Shown one piece after another: positions 40,966 to 54,240 of a stretch of 64,000 bases of DNA. The stretch lies in contig NW_019211454.1 in the NCBI RefSeq assembly GCF_002443255.2, forward strand, positions 60,908,894 to 60,972,893, given 5' to 3'. The position numbers were made by a program, and so were the translations under genes. Numbering within the stretch: the stretch's first letter is position 1; each line of letters starts with the position of its first letter. The notes under the pieces are model-generated. The model was not told the origin of the DNA and searched no databases. It worked only from the letters and a program-made list of their open reading frames with translations. The DNA is from Varroa destructor. Lineage: Eukaryota; Arthropoda; Arachnida; Mesostigmata; Varroidae.

Positions 40966-41135
40966 CGTGGTAGCGTAGTGGGTAACGTATTTGCTTGCTA
41001 ATCCTGGAGACACGTTGTGGTCTAGGTTCGAACCCGGGCATAGACACACTTCGTTTCATGCTGGGAGCCAGCCATCTGATGGCATGCCTAACGACGATAC
41101 CGGACGTAAAACGCGAACCATACAGAGTTGGTAGT
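40966..41135 (+). repeat. tRNA-derived SINE, best-preserved copy
   Basis: The 5' part is tRNA-like. A box A match, TAGCGTAGTGGG, starts at 40971, and a box B match, GGTTCGAACCC, lies at 41025-41035, with normal tRNA spacing between them. These are the two internal RNA polymerase III promoter boxes. The tRNA-unrelated body follows: GACACACTTCG, then TGCTGGGAGCCAGCC and ATGGCATGCCTAACGACGATACC. The same body recurs near 4.26 and 57.36 kb. The acceptor stem does not pair properly, so it is not a functional tRNA. A TTGCTAATCC segment in the anticodon region is reminiscent of tRNA-Ser(GCT), but that parentage is only a suggestion. Confidence 0.8.
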
Positions 41136-44100
41136 CGCTGTCTACTTCAAAACAAGTAGCATGTCCTGTTAAGGAAAAACAAAGCGCTCATCTCTAAGTG
41201 AACAGTGTAAAGGTTCATACACACAGAGCCTGAAATGTTATTCACATAGATGAGGTCGATCGCAGGCTAGGGGGTTAAAAAAGCCACGAATCGCTAGCCT
41301 CATGGTGAACACCAGGATTTTTGCTCTTAAACAAACAAAGGCCACCATAATAGTATTAGATCGCTATGTGGCCGTGAATTGCAATAGTTTGCAATTGCGG
41401 AGAGAATTTGGTTGAAGATTTTCGGTACTGTAAATAAAAAAAAAAAAAAAGTAATCTCAATCAGTGAAAAATATGATTCCACATCAAATAAGGACAATGT
41501 GTACGAGCTCGTGTTCGTATACGGTGCGCACCGACTGTGTTTTCGAGTTCTGGGGGTCACGTTATAGGGCCGCACGGGATCAAAAAATAGTCCTGCAGCC
41601 TGCTCAAATAAAGTGAATACCTCAGGGAACTCCACAGGACAAAAGCGAATTGTAATTAACTACAGAGCTGGATCAGCAACTAATCAGTACGGTCGACCAC
41701 AGCCTGGAAACAATATTATAATATTGAACAATGTAAGTATGTGACACTTTGTAGCACAGTTATACTTTTATTGCTTACAATTGTTATTTTGTACCTCGCA
41801 CCAGGATGGTTTCATGAACGAAACTATGCTTGAGATGTACATAAAGCCAAAATGATTTTCCATTGACGATGTCTTGAGCTATATTTATATACCTTGAATT
41901 TACGAAAATACATTCTTTGGAGATACAAAACAACTGTCAATTCAGCGTGGAACCGATGTTCCACTCACACTAACACGGATACAAACATAGGCGCTATTCA
42001 CCATAGCTAGGTCTAACTACTAACTCGCGTGCAAACGGCGTTCGTCAGTTGCAGTTTCCTTTTTGCAAAGTTATGTTGGCACTTCTGTCATAGTAGGTCC
42101 AAAAATGCTTTTTTTACAAAAAAAAAGTTCTTTGTGAAACATTCTTGAGGCACTCTAAGCTGCTAGTGAGTATTGTTAGTTTAGAAAATTTAGCTATTGA
42201 CCCTATACACGTGCGAGACAACGCGGTCAAGAAATTGAATAGACGAGGCCTGTGTTCTGAAAGTAGGCCGTCGGTGTAAAGCGTGATTTTCAAAACACCG
42301 ACCGATTTAGCTGAACTTGACTTAGTTTATGCATTACGTCAGCTTACTCCCTAGCCAAACCGAATTGCCGCTACCGCTCATAAGTGTATATGCTGTACAT
42401 AGTTTTTTGTTGTCTCAGGAAGATGATACACGAGTGTAGGCCGTGCATTTATACCTTTGCAGCGAGAACGTCCATATGAGGTTTCCTATTTAATTTTGGG
42501 GTTCAGAAACAGCTCTAAAGCTTTTGGACGCGACCCGGGCAGCTAGAAAATATGTTCATAACTTAACAACAACGTGTGCTGCAATGCTAACAAGTTTTTC
42601 AACTTACAATGCGTTTAAAATGTATAGATATTCCGGCAATAAATGTGTAAGCACGAGAAACGTTCTCAAACGTTCATATAGGTTGATGTAGTCGGGTTAT
42701 CGGTAGTCTTTCGCTGAATATTCCTGTCGCTTAATGCACAATAATGTGCAACAATTTATTGCTACCTTAAAATACTTACATGGTTATACAACAAAGCCTG
42801 GTCTGAGTAAAGCGGTTTTTAATTAGAAACACAACACATATATATGTGCTTTCATTTGTAATCTTAAAATGCGCAGGCAATCGAAAATGATCGCCGATAT
42901 AAAAAGCAAAAGAAAACAATATTATTAAGCTAATTTTTCGTTTTAAAAAATCGGATCAAATGAATTACATGCTCCCTTAGTAGTGGGAGAGATAAATGGA
43001 TGATTCTAGCGAACACATCGCATCGGTCTTTACAGTTTCATATTAAGGCCTTGCTATTGAGCTCTCCCACGATAAACCTGCGAAACTTATAGAAATCCAA
43101 TCTATGTCCTTCATTTATTGTCCTTTGTACGAAGGTTACCCATTGGAGAGCACGCAACTTTCGTCAAAGTTTTGTTTTATATATATATATATATCTACAG
43201 AGAGGATTTTTTTTATACATGAGAATTACCTCAAAGTCTGAAGCCGACGCCAAGACAGCCGGAGCGTTACATTTTGTCCGAGTTTGTCTGAACCAATTTG
43301 AGTGTAGACGCGAAACCAGTTGTGATCCCCCCCCAGGACCACAAAGCTCACTACTAGCGGGTGTCAGATGAGTTAGCGTGAGCTGAATTCATAACGCTTT
43401 ATGTACAAGATGTCTAGCCGTAGTAGGCGCTTTCTGCAATCCACATCTCCACACGCAGCTTAACACTATTATGGTACTTGCAGAAATTATTTTGCCCTTC
43501 TGACCGTTTTCAAGGCTTGTGACCTCTAATAAGAGTCGCTGAATGAATGCTGGGTCATTCGTTTCTCATAAGTAACACCAAATAAGATTGTTACAAGAGG
43601 TTACTACTTCTGTAATAAGAACGAAATAAACGGTGTATAATGATACCCCCAAGGATACGGATATACAGGATGGTGTCTTGATTATGAATGATATTGCGTG
43701 AAACACAGGTAAAGGGACGTGCATGTCAAGAAATACATACAAAATATATGACACATAAGCGAAAACACCTTTTTGCGGACCGCTTCGTAATATAAAATTT
43801 TAGCTATGATGTTCTACCGAGCTGCCTCTTTTAAACGCTATTTTGTTGCCGCATCTATAACTGGGCAACTTTCTGAAACGTCGAAATCCTTAAACACACT
43901 TTATACTAGGATTGTTTATATAAAAAGAAAATTAACTTTCCTTTTGGGTAAACATATTGTGTATTAATATATTCACAAGTACAAAGCCGCGTCAATTTCC
44001 ACGCATTCTATATACAATTGAGACTGCAAACTCTATGGTAAAAAATTTCTAACTTTACCACTAGATCATCCTAGTACCACCTTGTGGCCGCAAGATTCGC

Positions 44101-45513
44101 GTTATCCCATAGAACGTAAAAGTTTCTATAGCGTTGAATAATAATAACCTATTATTGTTATAATAATAAGTTCTCCCGATTATATTTGCAATGAGTTTAT
44201 ATTGTTGCGCTTTTTATTTATGAAGTAGAGCGTCCCAGGGCGACTTTAATGTGTTTGCGTTCCGACGACTCAGCAAAAGACACTCGCAGAGGCGTCCAGT
44301 AAATGCTCGCACATTTGTATAGAGCAACCACAGCGGAACCCGAATATTTATAGGGATGATATTAAGTAATTCATTACGTCTAGCGGTTTTTACGTTGAAA
44401 TGGAGGCTTTTGTAGTGAAATTGCTTGCTTCACTTGGTTTTTCTATTTGGTAGTCGAACATCTCATGTAAAAAAAGATCTTATAATGCAATGACTGTCTA
44501 GTGAGCTGGGGACTGGAGTTTGGAACTACGCTGGCCGTGCATGCGTATAGTGATCCTCTTATCGTTAATAAGAATTAAATGATCATTTATAATTCTAATT
44601 ATAATTAATAAGAGAACTAATTATACTACGGCTGGACGTACATAGTTCGACATGACAGAAGGTAAAATTTTAGCATTGTCAACGAATATTTGTGTCTGAT
44701 GCAGTGGGATCAAATTATTAAGCTCCACTGTTAAAAAAAAATTACTCTATTCGGAACAATTGCAGCTTTTGTAACGACAAAATTGAGTGCTACAGTTCAA
44801 GGTCGTTTTAGGACAGTTGACCATGTTCGGTTCCCATAGCCATACTCGTAAGACCCTCAGGGGCTTGAATAAGCGTGACAAGCCGCATATAGGGAATGAT
44901 AACCGTTTTAGATCCTGTTTAATTCGATCCCTGAGCGTGCACAAAGCATCAAAAATTATAGTTTAGATGAGTTTACGGAGCGCTATGGCGACGCCCTGAG
45001 GGCCGGCCACAGAATCCTAATGTCAACATCCGTTTGATGCGATTTAAATAACAGATACGACGGGTACATTTTGAAAGTAATCTTCAATAATAAACTATTA
45101 GGCACGCATTATAGGAGAATCGATGAACTGGCTGTCGAAAAAAAGAAAAAAAAACCCTGATGGCGCAACAAACTACTCAAACTGAAGCCATGAGCTCCAT
45201 AAAACTACACGACAGCAGCTGCCAGTTTTACTTTAATAATATACAAATTTAACTCAAAGCGGTCGGCAGATTTTGTATCGAAAAAGTAATTGACGTTAAA
45301 CACTAGCGCCACTTGGGGGAATGACATGGGTGCAAAATGAAGCACAACATATATAGTGTCATTAGAGCGATAATCATAATAACTCATAATTCTAATTGAA
45401 GCAAAGTAGGTGTCGCTGCTACAAGACCTTCTAATGACACGAGTTTGTATAAATAAAAATCGCAGGTATATTCTCGTGTTCTCCAAGAGCGGGCGGGTAG
45501 CCGTAACGTCAAA
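41136..45513. other. non-coding stretch upstream of transporter gene
   Basis: An A-run at 41436-41450, a (TA)n run at 43179-43195 and an A+T-rich imperfect palindrome at about 44550-44615 are visible. A frame on the minus strand (45528-45205) overlaps the transporter's 5' flank but has no recognisable domain. No promoter element could be fixed for the transporter. Confidence 0.5.
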
Positions 45514-48202
45514 ATGAAAGGGGATCAAAATTTTACTGAAATTTGTTCGAACGACGCGGTTCCCGATGTCGTTGCCGGCTGCAAAAAGAAGGTACGCAAT
45601 TATTTACATTCTACTCAACGTTAGCTCAGTACGTTTACTTAGTTTTAGATAGAGTTGCTAAAATTCTACTTTGATTTTACGGACATAGTCTTCCGGTAAG
45701 TTCGATTGTCGCCTGTCAACAGTACTTTCTACTAATCTCGTGGATTTAGACCTGCTCCTTCTTTTTTTTTTTGTTTTTCTTTACGCGTCGCTACCCAAGT
45801 TGACATCCCATTTGGTAGATACTTCGGCACCTCTTTAACCGGTTTGAGAGCATAACATCGAGCAGGTAATGTAAAATCCAATCACGCATTGCATGTTACC
45901 TCTTCATGTTTACCAACGTGCAGGCGGTCACCACAATTAAGTGGCTCCCTTTCTGACAAAGTTTTTTTTTGCTCGAATTTATCACATAGGATCAACATTA
46001 GCTCGTTGATCAAAAAATGAATATATCAAGATAAAAAAATAATATTTAACAAATAAATCTTTTTGTGATCTCTTAAAACAGCCCGCGGAGACAAGTGTTA
46101 CAGCGGCGCAGCTAAGGGAACAGGCTGATATCACCGACCTAATTGGACACGTAGGTTCGTGGCATTATATTATGTTAGCGGTGATCTTCATCAACTCGCT
46201 GTTTAATGCATATGGCCAATTAGCCATGGCCTTTATGATGCCCCCCAATGTTGAATTTCACTGCAGACGAACGGAGGAAGCCATCCGAAGAAATATGACA
46301 GAGGAGCAATGGCGCGAATTTACCCATAACGATTCTTTAAAGGTACACGCCCAAGATAACGCATGAAACTTAGACGTAAGCAGAGTAGTGAATATTATGA
46401 AACTATGACATACATAGTTGATATTTCGCTATGATGATACATTGCTATTAGGTACATCTCAAGAAATCATGCAAAATAGAAAAAAAACTGGGGCAGAAAT
46501 ACGTCCGACCCCTTTTTCTAGTCCGGCTTAGAATCATAGATTGTGTATGATAAAGCTTCTCATAGTCTTAGTACATTGGCTTGCTCCTCAGACCGGGTCG
46601 GGTTATTGCACCCGACACTTCTTTGATCACGAGACGCTTACAGCACACGAGAAGGTAATCGCATGTCACAGCTGGGAATTTAGTCACTCTGTACACCATT
46701 CAACAATACTCGAGGAGTGGGACCTCGTTTGCGACAATGACTACCTCAAGCCGTTCCCGCAGTCACTCTCCATGGCCGGCCTAATTATCGGTAACGTAGT
46801 GTTCAGCCACTTCTCTGATCACTACGGACGTCGTCCTGCGGTCTTCGCAGGAATGCTGATTTGTGCAGTTTCCGGTGTGATGGCAACAGTAACAAGCAAT
46901 TTCATTGTATTCAATGTCGGCCGGTTTTTTTCGTCAGTATCAAAAATCGGCATTCAGGCTTCTATTGTCATCTATCTGGAAAGCATCGATCCTCACTACC
47001 GGTAAGAAAAAATTAGAATATTGTCTTTCAACTTTATCAGAAAAGCTTAGTCGAGCTCATTTTTATTGCTCAGTTAACTGATATAAATATCCTGGCAGCA
47101 AACATTTTCTTGAGAGTCACGTTGCCGCGAGGCTAGCTTCAATTTACTTTATTAGCACCTCATTCTGACTGTACACTTGTTTACTTTCAGGTATCTCTTT
47201 TCGCTACTAAATGGATTCGGGTTCCATTTGGGAATGATGTTTGTAGCGTTAACCGCTTTCTTCGGCGACAGTTGGCGGTACCTCCAGGGCCTTATCAGCG
47301 GACCAGCAGTCGCCATTCTACCATTTCTCTTCTTCGTTTATGAATCGCCTCGATGGCTACATTCGCAGCGATGTCCCGATGAAGCGGACGCGGTTCTCCG
47401 TAACATCTGCGACTGGAACAAAGTTCCGGCCGAACGCGTCGACGAACTCTTGCCTAAGATTAGGACTAAATATGTCCATCTAAAGCAGGGCAAGTCCAAG
47501 AACGCGCTCGATCTGTTTCGTGATAGCAATGGTGCAAATACAACACGTAATACGCTACTCATATGGTATCTGTGCTTTACGTCCGGCATACTGTTCTATG
47601 CATCAACGTTCACGTCGACCGAACTCGAGATCGGGCTTGGACCGCACGTCTCGTTTTGTCTGCCGATCGGTGCCGAGTTGGTCGCCATCTTGCTTGTGTC
47701 GTTGGGTGTACGATATATTCGCCGAAAAGCGATTATCTTCACAACAAGTTTGCTCGGCGCTCTCGGTTTCTACCTGATGGGCTTTGGCGAGAATCTCGGC
47801 GTACCTTGGATCATCGATCTAACTGCTGTCATCATGATCCGTGCTAGTTCTGCGGCGTTCACCCAAATCTATCCAGTGTACAGTGCCGAACTCTATCCTA
47901 CACCGTTGCGTAATGTCGGTATTGGCTTCTGTGATTTGATGTATCGACTGGCCTCAACGATCGATCCTTTCGGGAGATATTGGTTGCCGAGGCTGCACAC
48001 GCAATTACTGCCAGGGCTTTATGGTACCATGAGTCTAGTAGCGTGTGTGTTTTGCCTCTTTCTGCCAGAAACCCTAAATAAGGCCTTGGACGATGGAGTG
48101 TTTGCTCGTTTTTCCAGGACCGTGTCCTCCTTCCGCGAGAGCATACGTCGCTCTTCGAAAACGTCCACGGGGAACGATCGGCGAGCGCCAGATGATGTTT
48201 GA
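45514..48202 (+). CDS. SLC22-family organic cation/carnitine transporter
   Basis: A multi-pass plasma-membrane transporter of the major facilitator superfamily, SLC22 branch, expected to move organic cations, carnitine-like compounds or organic anions. Exons: 45514-45591, 46082-46342, 46592-47001, 47191-48202. All introns are GT-AG and phases agree, giving 586 residues, the usual family length. Residues about 55-77 form membrane segment 1. A long extracellular loop follows, with several Cys and an N-linked glycosylation site (NMT). The family signature STILEEWDLVC is at 150-160 and the MFS loop motif DHYGRRP at 189-195. Further family motifs are ESPRW at 301-305, ELYPT.LRN at 483-490 and LPETLN near the end, before a Ser/Arg-rich cytosolic tail. 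Start: the only ATG opening exon 1, after AAA. The substrate cannot be read from the sequence. Confidence 0.95.
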
Positions 48203-51200
48203 ATCACCTCTTCTTGAGCGTTGGTTCGTGCGAAGAGGGAAAGGGACGTAATTCGCAGGGTCGGTTCAACCTGTGTGGCGGACAAGTCTAGCCTTTTCGT
48301 AAACAGTGGCCGTCTTTATTTAACGCAATCAAAATTTCCTTGTAAAGAAAATTATAACTCAACGTATTTTATGAAATATTAATTGATACAGTATAGAAGG
48401 GAACAAACAAATGTCAAGTTACAAAGTAGTGGGACACTATCTGATAGATTTTATGTAGTAGGCTTCTCAAAACTAATGCCACTCAGATCGCTTGCAGGGC
48501 AATTTATTTTTACTGCTATCTTTTCTTAACCAGCATTAATTCTTAAAGTGAATAATATTTTCAGATAGATATTCTTAGTATATATACCCTTCACTTAACA
48601 AGTGCAGATTGAAAATGGATTTATAGTGTTTTATAAACACTGCAAATTGTACGCAGACATGCGCGATCCGCAAGGACGAGAAAAATATAGAAGATAATGC
48701 CGTTGATCGAGAATCCGGAATCAGCATTTGCTTGAGAGATTCGTTAACTAGAAGTACCTAATTAGTCTTTTCCAACTACCGAAATTTTGTTTTTAAAAGA
48801 AAGTAAATTTATATCTCTTTGCCTGCAATAATGATCATTCCGTTTAAAAACAAATCAGCCTAAATCAATGACTGCAAATGAACTCGAAGAGAGTATAGTG
48901 ATTTGCCTATGATTATTTTTCACTAGATTTTTCTATAAGACAGGCTATATATTGGCAATTTCTAGCCCGTTTAATGAGCAGTTTTTATTAGTACTGAAAA
49001 TAAGACGTCCTAACGAGACGTTAGTAGCTAAATTAAAGCATAGCTTGTGCACAACCTTTTCGATATATGTGACGTCGACCTTTAGAGGTCTCTAATGTGG
49101 CATCTAAACAAGCAGGGATCATTATCTTCATTTAGTGCGATCACGCTGTACTGTAGTGAATGGAGTGGCCAAACCAATGGGTGGGTACGGTTTCAATTCT
49201 AGCCGAAGCCCAGATTTTTGCGGTCTAAACCTACGTCCAGATCAATGGCGGTAATTATACCGATTAAATGAAACGAATGACTGAACTCCATTTTCGTATT
49301 GTCCGATGCTATAACTATCTGAGTCTGAGAGACACAGAAGGAGAAGCAGATACATGCTATCGATCATACATTTCCGTTTAGCGTGGAATAGCACAATAGA
49401 AAATTGTAGGGAGATGAATATACAGTTTTCGGTATGTCCTTGTAAACATTACGTTCGCCAGTTTTTCGCAAACGGTAGGCCCACAACAAACGTGGCGTTA
49501 AAAACATCCAACATAGAAAGGTCTAAACGGTTCGAAAGGAATACATTTACCGGTTTCTTAGAAGCGCGAAACATCACATGTCCATGGCTTCGTCAAGCTT
49601 ATTTAAAACGGTCGCACCTTTACTACAGGTCGTCTGCGTCACACACAGTCAACGTAACGTAATCGCTAATAAGCAACGGAGTTTTGTTGCATTATTATAT
49701 AGAAGATGACCCTGTCGTTAGCTTTTATTATTAAGCAGATATCTTAACAAGCAAATGCACACGATGCCCAAAGAAAACATTATCTTATTTAAATAAGTAT
49801 AGAAAGCTTCAATTTATATACCTAACGCCAAGTGACATAGCACTAGCTGTATGCGATCTACGTAGATACAGATGTTATTACTGCTACCATGTACTCAGCT
49901 AAAAAAAATTGCTTAAAGGCACCACTAAGTGCATAAAAACTAATGGCAATGGTGTTATATCTATGTATTTATGTCGATGGACGAATTAGGCTTTTGGTGG
50001 ATAAAGACAAGGAGTCGCTGCTTCGCGTCTCAGTCAAAGAAAGTAATATTATGTCCATGTATTTACATCTGCAAAACTATTCCTCCGACCGTTGTTTTTT
50101 TGCTTTGCAGTAAGGGAATGAATGAAAGAAAGGAATAGAGCAATGACTGATTAATAATATCGTTGCAGAGCTTTCTGTATCAGAACAAGCTATAGATTTA
50201 CTGCTTAAGACTGTTATTAGAAAAGTGGTTAATTAATTCTGTTGCTGTTAATAAAAAGTAAAATATTGTAACATTTGCTGTTGGTTCATCCATTATGGAC
50301 ATTAATAGTCAACGTGTTGGCCACGAAGACTACAGAGATATATTGTGCAATGTTATGTACAAGATAGGTATCAGGTATTTTGTTACTATAGCAGTGCTGT
50401 TCTTCAAAATATTATATATAAACAATACGTAGAAAGGTATTTATAGAATAAAGTCTAAGAGCGATATAAAAAGAATAAACTGTCAAATTAATACCAACTT
50501 ACTTCATTGAGCATCTTTTGGAAACGTCTCTCCATTTAACCTTCACAGCTTTCATAGCTGCTTTCTTTTACGCACTGCAAAACGTACTGATTGATTACTC
50601 GTGGAGTTCCCATAGGCAAACATTTCCGATTGCAGGCGTTCCTGCAAATGACTGAACTTATTAGGGTTTGTGTTGTACTACACCTCTGTACATACCCAGC
50701 GATGAAAGCGTTCAAGTTTCAATAAACTATTTTCGTTGCTCGAAAACCTACGCTTAATTTGTCTTACGAGGTAGAGATTGTTGGTAGCGCATTAGATTTC
50801 TTAAAAAAAAACACCAGGATTACGTATAATGACTAGTAATCACAGTGTGTACGACCAGTCCTGCATGACTTCGCTGGCTGACGTGCATCTCTAAGTGCAT
50901 TGCCAATTGCACACCCGGCACATCATTACCATGCTGTTTCATAGACCTGCTGAAGAAACCCTAGATAAGTTTGACAAAACCCACTCCGGCTGGACTTTCT
51001 GGTGCTGACAAATCCTTGAAGCTATACAGAAGGGGCGATTTCAGGGATATGTTTACACAATGAGAATAACTAGGGGCGTTAAAATAACACGGTGTAGCTC
51101 CTGGATAACTCGTCACTGCCCCTCGAGGATTTAGGTCGCCATCGAATTTCCAGCGATAGAGCCCTGTTGACACCAATCTTAGAAACCGAGAGTTAAGATT

Positions 51201-52450
51201 CACAAAATTCGCTGGGAACTTCGTCGAGTTGGGCGATGAGGCTTAGCGAAACAAGCCGGCTGAACCAGCAGCTGGTTTGCTTTGCCATGTGTGGGCCCAA
51301 CTCTAGATTCCGTTGAGCATCAAGGTTCCCACTAGGCTGATAACAGGTGTAGGTGCTTTATATGAGGTGAACGTGTCAACTATACAATGCCACCTGCTTG
51401 CTGCCTTTGATGCTACTTTCAAGACGTTTGGAGAATCGCTTAAACGTCGAAGATTCCACTAGCTTCGTGCAGTCCCCATAGCCCGTGCTAATAGCGCGTC
51501 ACTTATAATGCTCTAATGTTACTATACTTACCGTTAAGCTGTATATATGACTGTCTGACTGCTGCTGCGAGCAAAGGCAAATAAATAAAATGTAACAAAT
51601 TAGCTTTTGTTTCATCCCTGAAACAAAAAAACGCGCTCCTAAGATATAGTGTCCATTGTTTTACGTTCTTAGTTACCTAAAGGGAGCCATTCTATGAACA
51701 ACGAGAGGGAAAATAGACGTAAGATGTCGGTTCTTATTAGAACTGTATTTTCGACGTTATTACAAAACCTCAAAGCTATACACGGTAGAAATTTCTCTAA
51801 AGTTGGTCGAAAATGCTACATTTGTTTTTCTAGGAAATTTCGACAAAGAAACCTCTGCGCCATCAAAAGCGACTGTTTGATTTTGCTACAATCCCAATTA
51901 ACCCTCGTTACGAAACTACAAATATTGACACTTCTATTAACTCTAGTTTGAAATAACGACAGTTTCAACCTCTGCATCAGATTGCGTTCAGTGCTAGAAT
52001 TGCATCTGCTCCGAGCCGAGCACCTTCATATCGTTTGTTTAACCAATATAGAAAACAGGCCGGCTCAGAACCGTAACGTAACGGAGTACTTTGAAAAGCG
52101 CTCTTTGCTTGCCAGCCCTTTCTCCTCTAACCGTGTCCCACACAAGACCCAATTCGCTGTTGACGTATGCCACATTCTCGTGTTGTTTGAATTCTGTGAT
52201 CGTAAATAGAAAGTCGAGCAGCGGCGAGACCTCAATGTTGGATTCGCGCCCCCGTCACTAAAATCTCTGGAAGGGGACAGAGCCGTTTTTGATGCTACTC
52301 TTTTCATGGAGGAAACAACTCAGATTCGACATTAAGCGTTAAATGGTGTCTGGTCGTACTGGAAACGGTTTTGCTAAAACAGCACAGTCAGCAGATCTCT
52401 CACTACAGTTTGAAAAAATAAGTTAGTTGTCTCAGTGAAACTCAAGAGAA
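48203..52450. other. intergenic, transporter 3' flank to metaxin gene
   Basis: No canonical AATAAA was seen close behind the transporter stop. A few open frames occur (plus 49354-49662, minus 51203-50961, minus 52307-52065) with no domain. 50.87-51.5 kb is somewhat GC-richer and could be an old element. Nothing is firmly supported. Confidence 0.5.
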
Positions 52451-54024
52451 ATGCGTTCAACACTAGTTCAAGAGGCTTGGGCGATCGAGGTCGGATCAAG
52501 AGAGCCCTGGGCTGATAACGCGAAGATTTACCAGCCAATTGAGAAAAGCCAGGCACAATCCAATGAACGGGCACAATCACTCGCTGTTCAGGTGTGTAAT
52601 AAGGATAAACGAAAATGCGTTTAAATAAAGGCGTTAAGTTAGTAAAAAAAAAATAATAATGAATTGGTTAAATAGACAAAATATTTCTAGCTTGACATGG
52701 GGCCGTTATAGATTCAAACAGCTGGATGTTACATTTTTTTTCATTTGTCTTCATTGTTATATATCTGGCTCAAATTACGAGCTCAGAAATGAAACCAGAA
52801 TAAAAAAGTACAATTAAAGATTTATCAAGTTCAGTTATCTTTGAGTGAGAAAAAGTTTCGTCATGATGTTTGTAAGCCGGTAGATGTCTCATTTTGTATT
52901 TGGTAATGTCTGCTTCAGTGCTTCCTGCGTGTGTGCGGTTTAAGACACGACGTCATACAACGCGTTAACGCGGAATTCATTTCGCCAACGGGGACAACAC
53001 CTGTACTTCAATGCGGCTCATTTGTTATCGCTGAACTTGAGTCCATCGTCGTTTTTGTCGCGTCTAAAGGCATTACTAAAACTAATGACCTTTCACAAGA
53101 GGAAAATGCTGATCTCAAGGCCTACTTCAGCTTGGTTGGTAATTGAGTACATAAACTCAATCTACTCTAAAGACGGTCGCTGACTGCGTAGAATACTTTT
53201 ATGTATAATTATACATTGGCTAGCGTTCTTTGGATACAAAGTTCTACTCGCATACCTACTTTCATGAATTCATTTTTTGGTATTTTCAGATTATCCAAAA
53301 TCTATGTTCGTTCAAAGACCATGACGCTACGACGGGCTTGTTTGTTTAATTGCTTATTTTCAAACAGGGTTCACTTGAGTCTAACAACGATCAATAAAAA
53401 TAACACTAACATGAAAATTTCATTTTTTTTTTACGAAAAATAGGTTCAAACGGTTTTGTGCAGCGCAGAGTTGTACTTTTCTTGGATCTCAGCCACGGGA
53501 TACAACGTGACGTACGATCGCTATGGAAGCGTTTATCCTTGGCCTCTTAACGGCGTCCTTCCGTGGAAGAAACGGCGAGCTATTAAAAAACTCCTTCAAG
53601 ATTGGTCAGAGAAGAACGAAGTCGAAGTTATTGAAGAGGTAACTATTGTTTACACCAGCCAACAGGACTGGGACGTATGTCCCTAAAGACATTTTCATAT
53701 AATTACATGATACCAAATCCGACTGAACTAACCGTTTGTTTTGACTACTTTGGTTGCACATTTTCATATCTTCGTTTGGCTTAGGTGGAATCATGCTTAA
53801 CAGCACTTTCGGATCGTCTGTCCGATAAGATGTATTTCTTTGGCGTGCAACCGACAGAGCTCGATTGTCTTGTGTTCGGACACCTGTTCATCCTGCTTAA
53901 TCCGGGTCCAGAGGCGGCTCCTGAGTTTCGGCAAATCGCCCCTTTAGTTAAAAAATTTTCCAATCTTGTCCAGTTTTGCGATAATATTGAGGCAAAGTAT
54001 TTTCAAAAGCAATTACAAATGTAG
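52451..54024 (+). CDS. Mtx2: metaxin-2
   Basis: An outer-mitochondrial-membrane protein with a glutathione-S-transferase-like fold. In animals it partners metaxin-1 and the SAM/MICOS machinery in inserting beta-barrel proteins and linking mitochondria to transport. Exons: 52451-52591, 52919-53134, 53444-53638, 53785-54024. All junctions are phase 0. The total is 263 codons plus stop, equal to vertebrate MTX2. Family matches run along the whole length: EPWADNAKIYQ early, SLAVQ at the exon 1 end, NAEFISPTGTTPV in exon 2, SAELYFSW and RYGSVYPWPLN in exon 3, and YFFGVQPTELDCLVFGHLF in exon 4, where FGHL and PTELD are hallmark residues. Unlike metaxin-1 it has no C-terminal membrane anchor, as expected. 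The exon 2 donor is GTTGGT; a better-looking GTAATT four bases on would break the frame. Confidence 0.96.
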
Positions 54025-54234
54025 GTAACAACTAAGAGTTAACTGTGCGAGCAGAATCGTCAAATGAATGTGTCGTCGTCATATTCGTGTGTTTCAACTC
54101 TATCTTGACAGTAGTCTGTCCATAAGGCTGAAGCCACGCTCTTGTAGTTATTGTGCACTACAGAACAGAAAGACAAAACGGTATGTGTCACGAATGCTTT
54201 ATTATGCTATATATTAACATACTATTAGTTTTCA

Positions 54235-54240
54235 AATAAA
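54235..54240 (+). promoter_or_regulatory. likely polyadenylation signal of metaxin-2
   Basis: AATAAA about 210 bases after the metaxin-2 stop, followed by a T-rich and A-rich stretch. It is the first canonical hexamer downstream. Confidence 0.5.

Noticed and set aside
40966..41050. Genuine tRNA gene
   Set aside because: Box A and box B are present, but the acceptor stem pairs at only about three of seven positions, the anticodon stem is poor, and the sequence continues into a body shared with two other loci, so it is a SINE.
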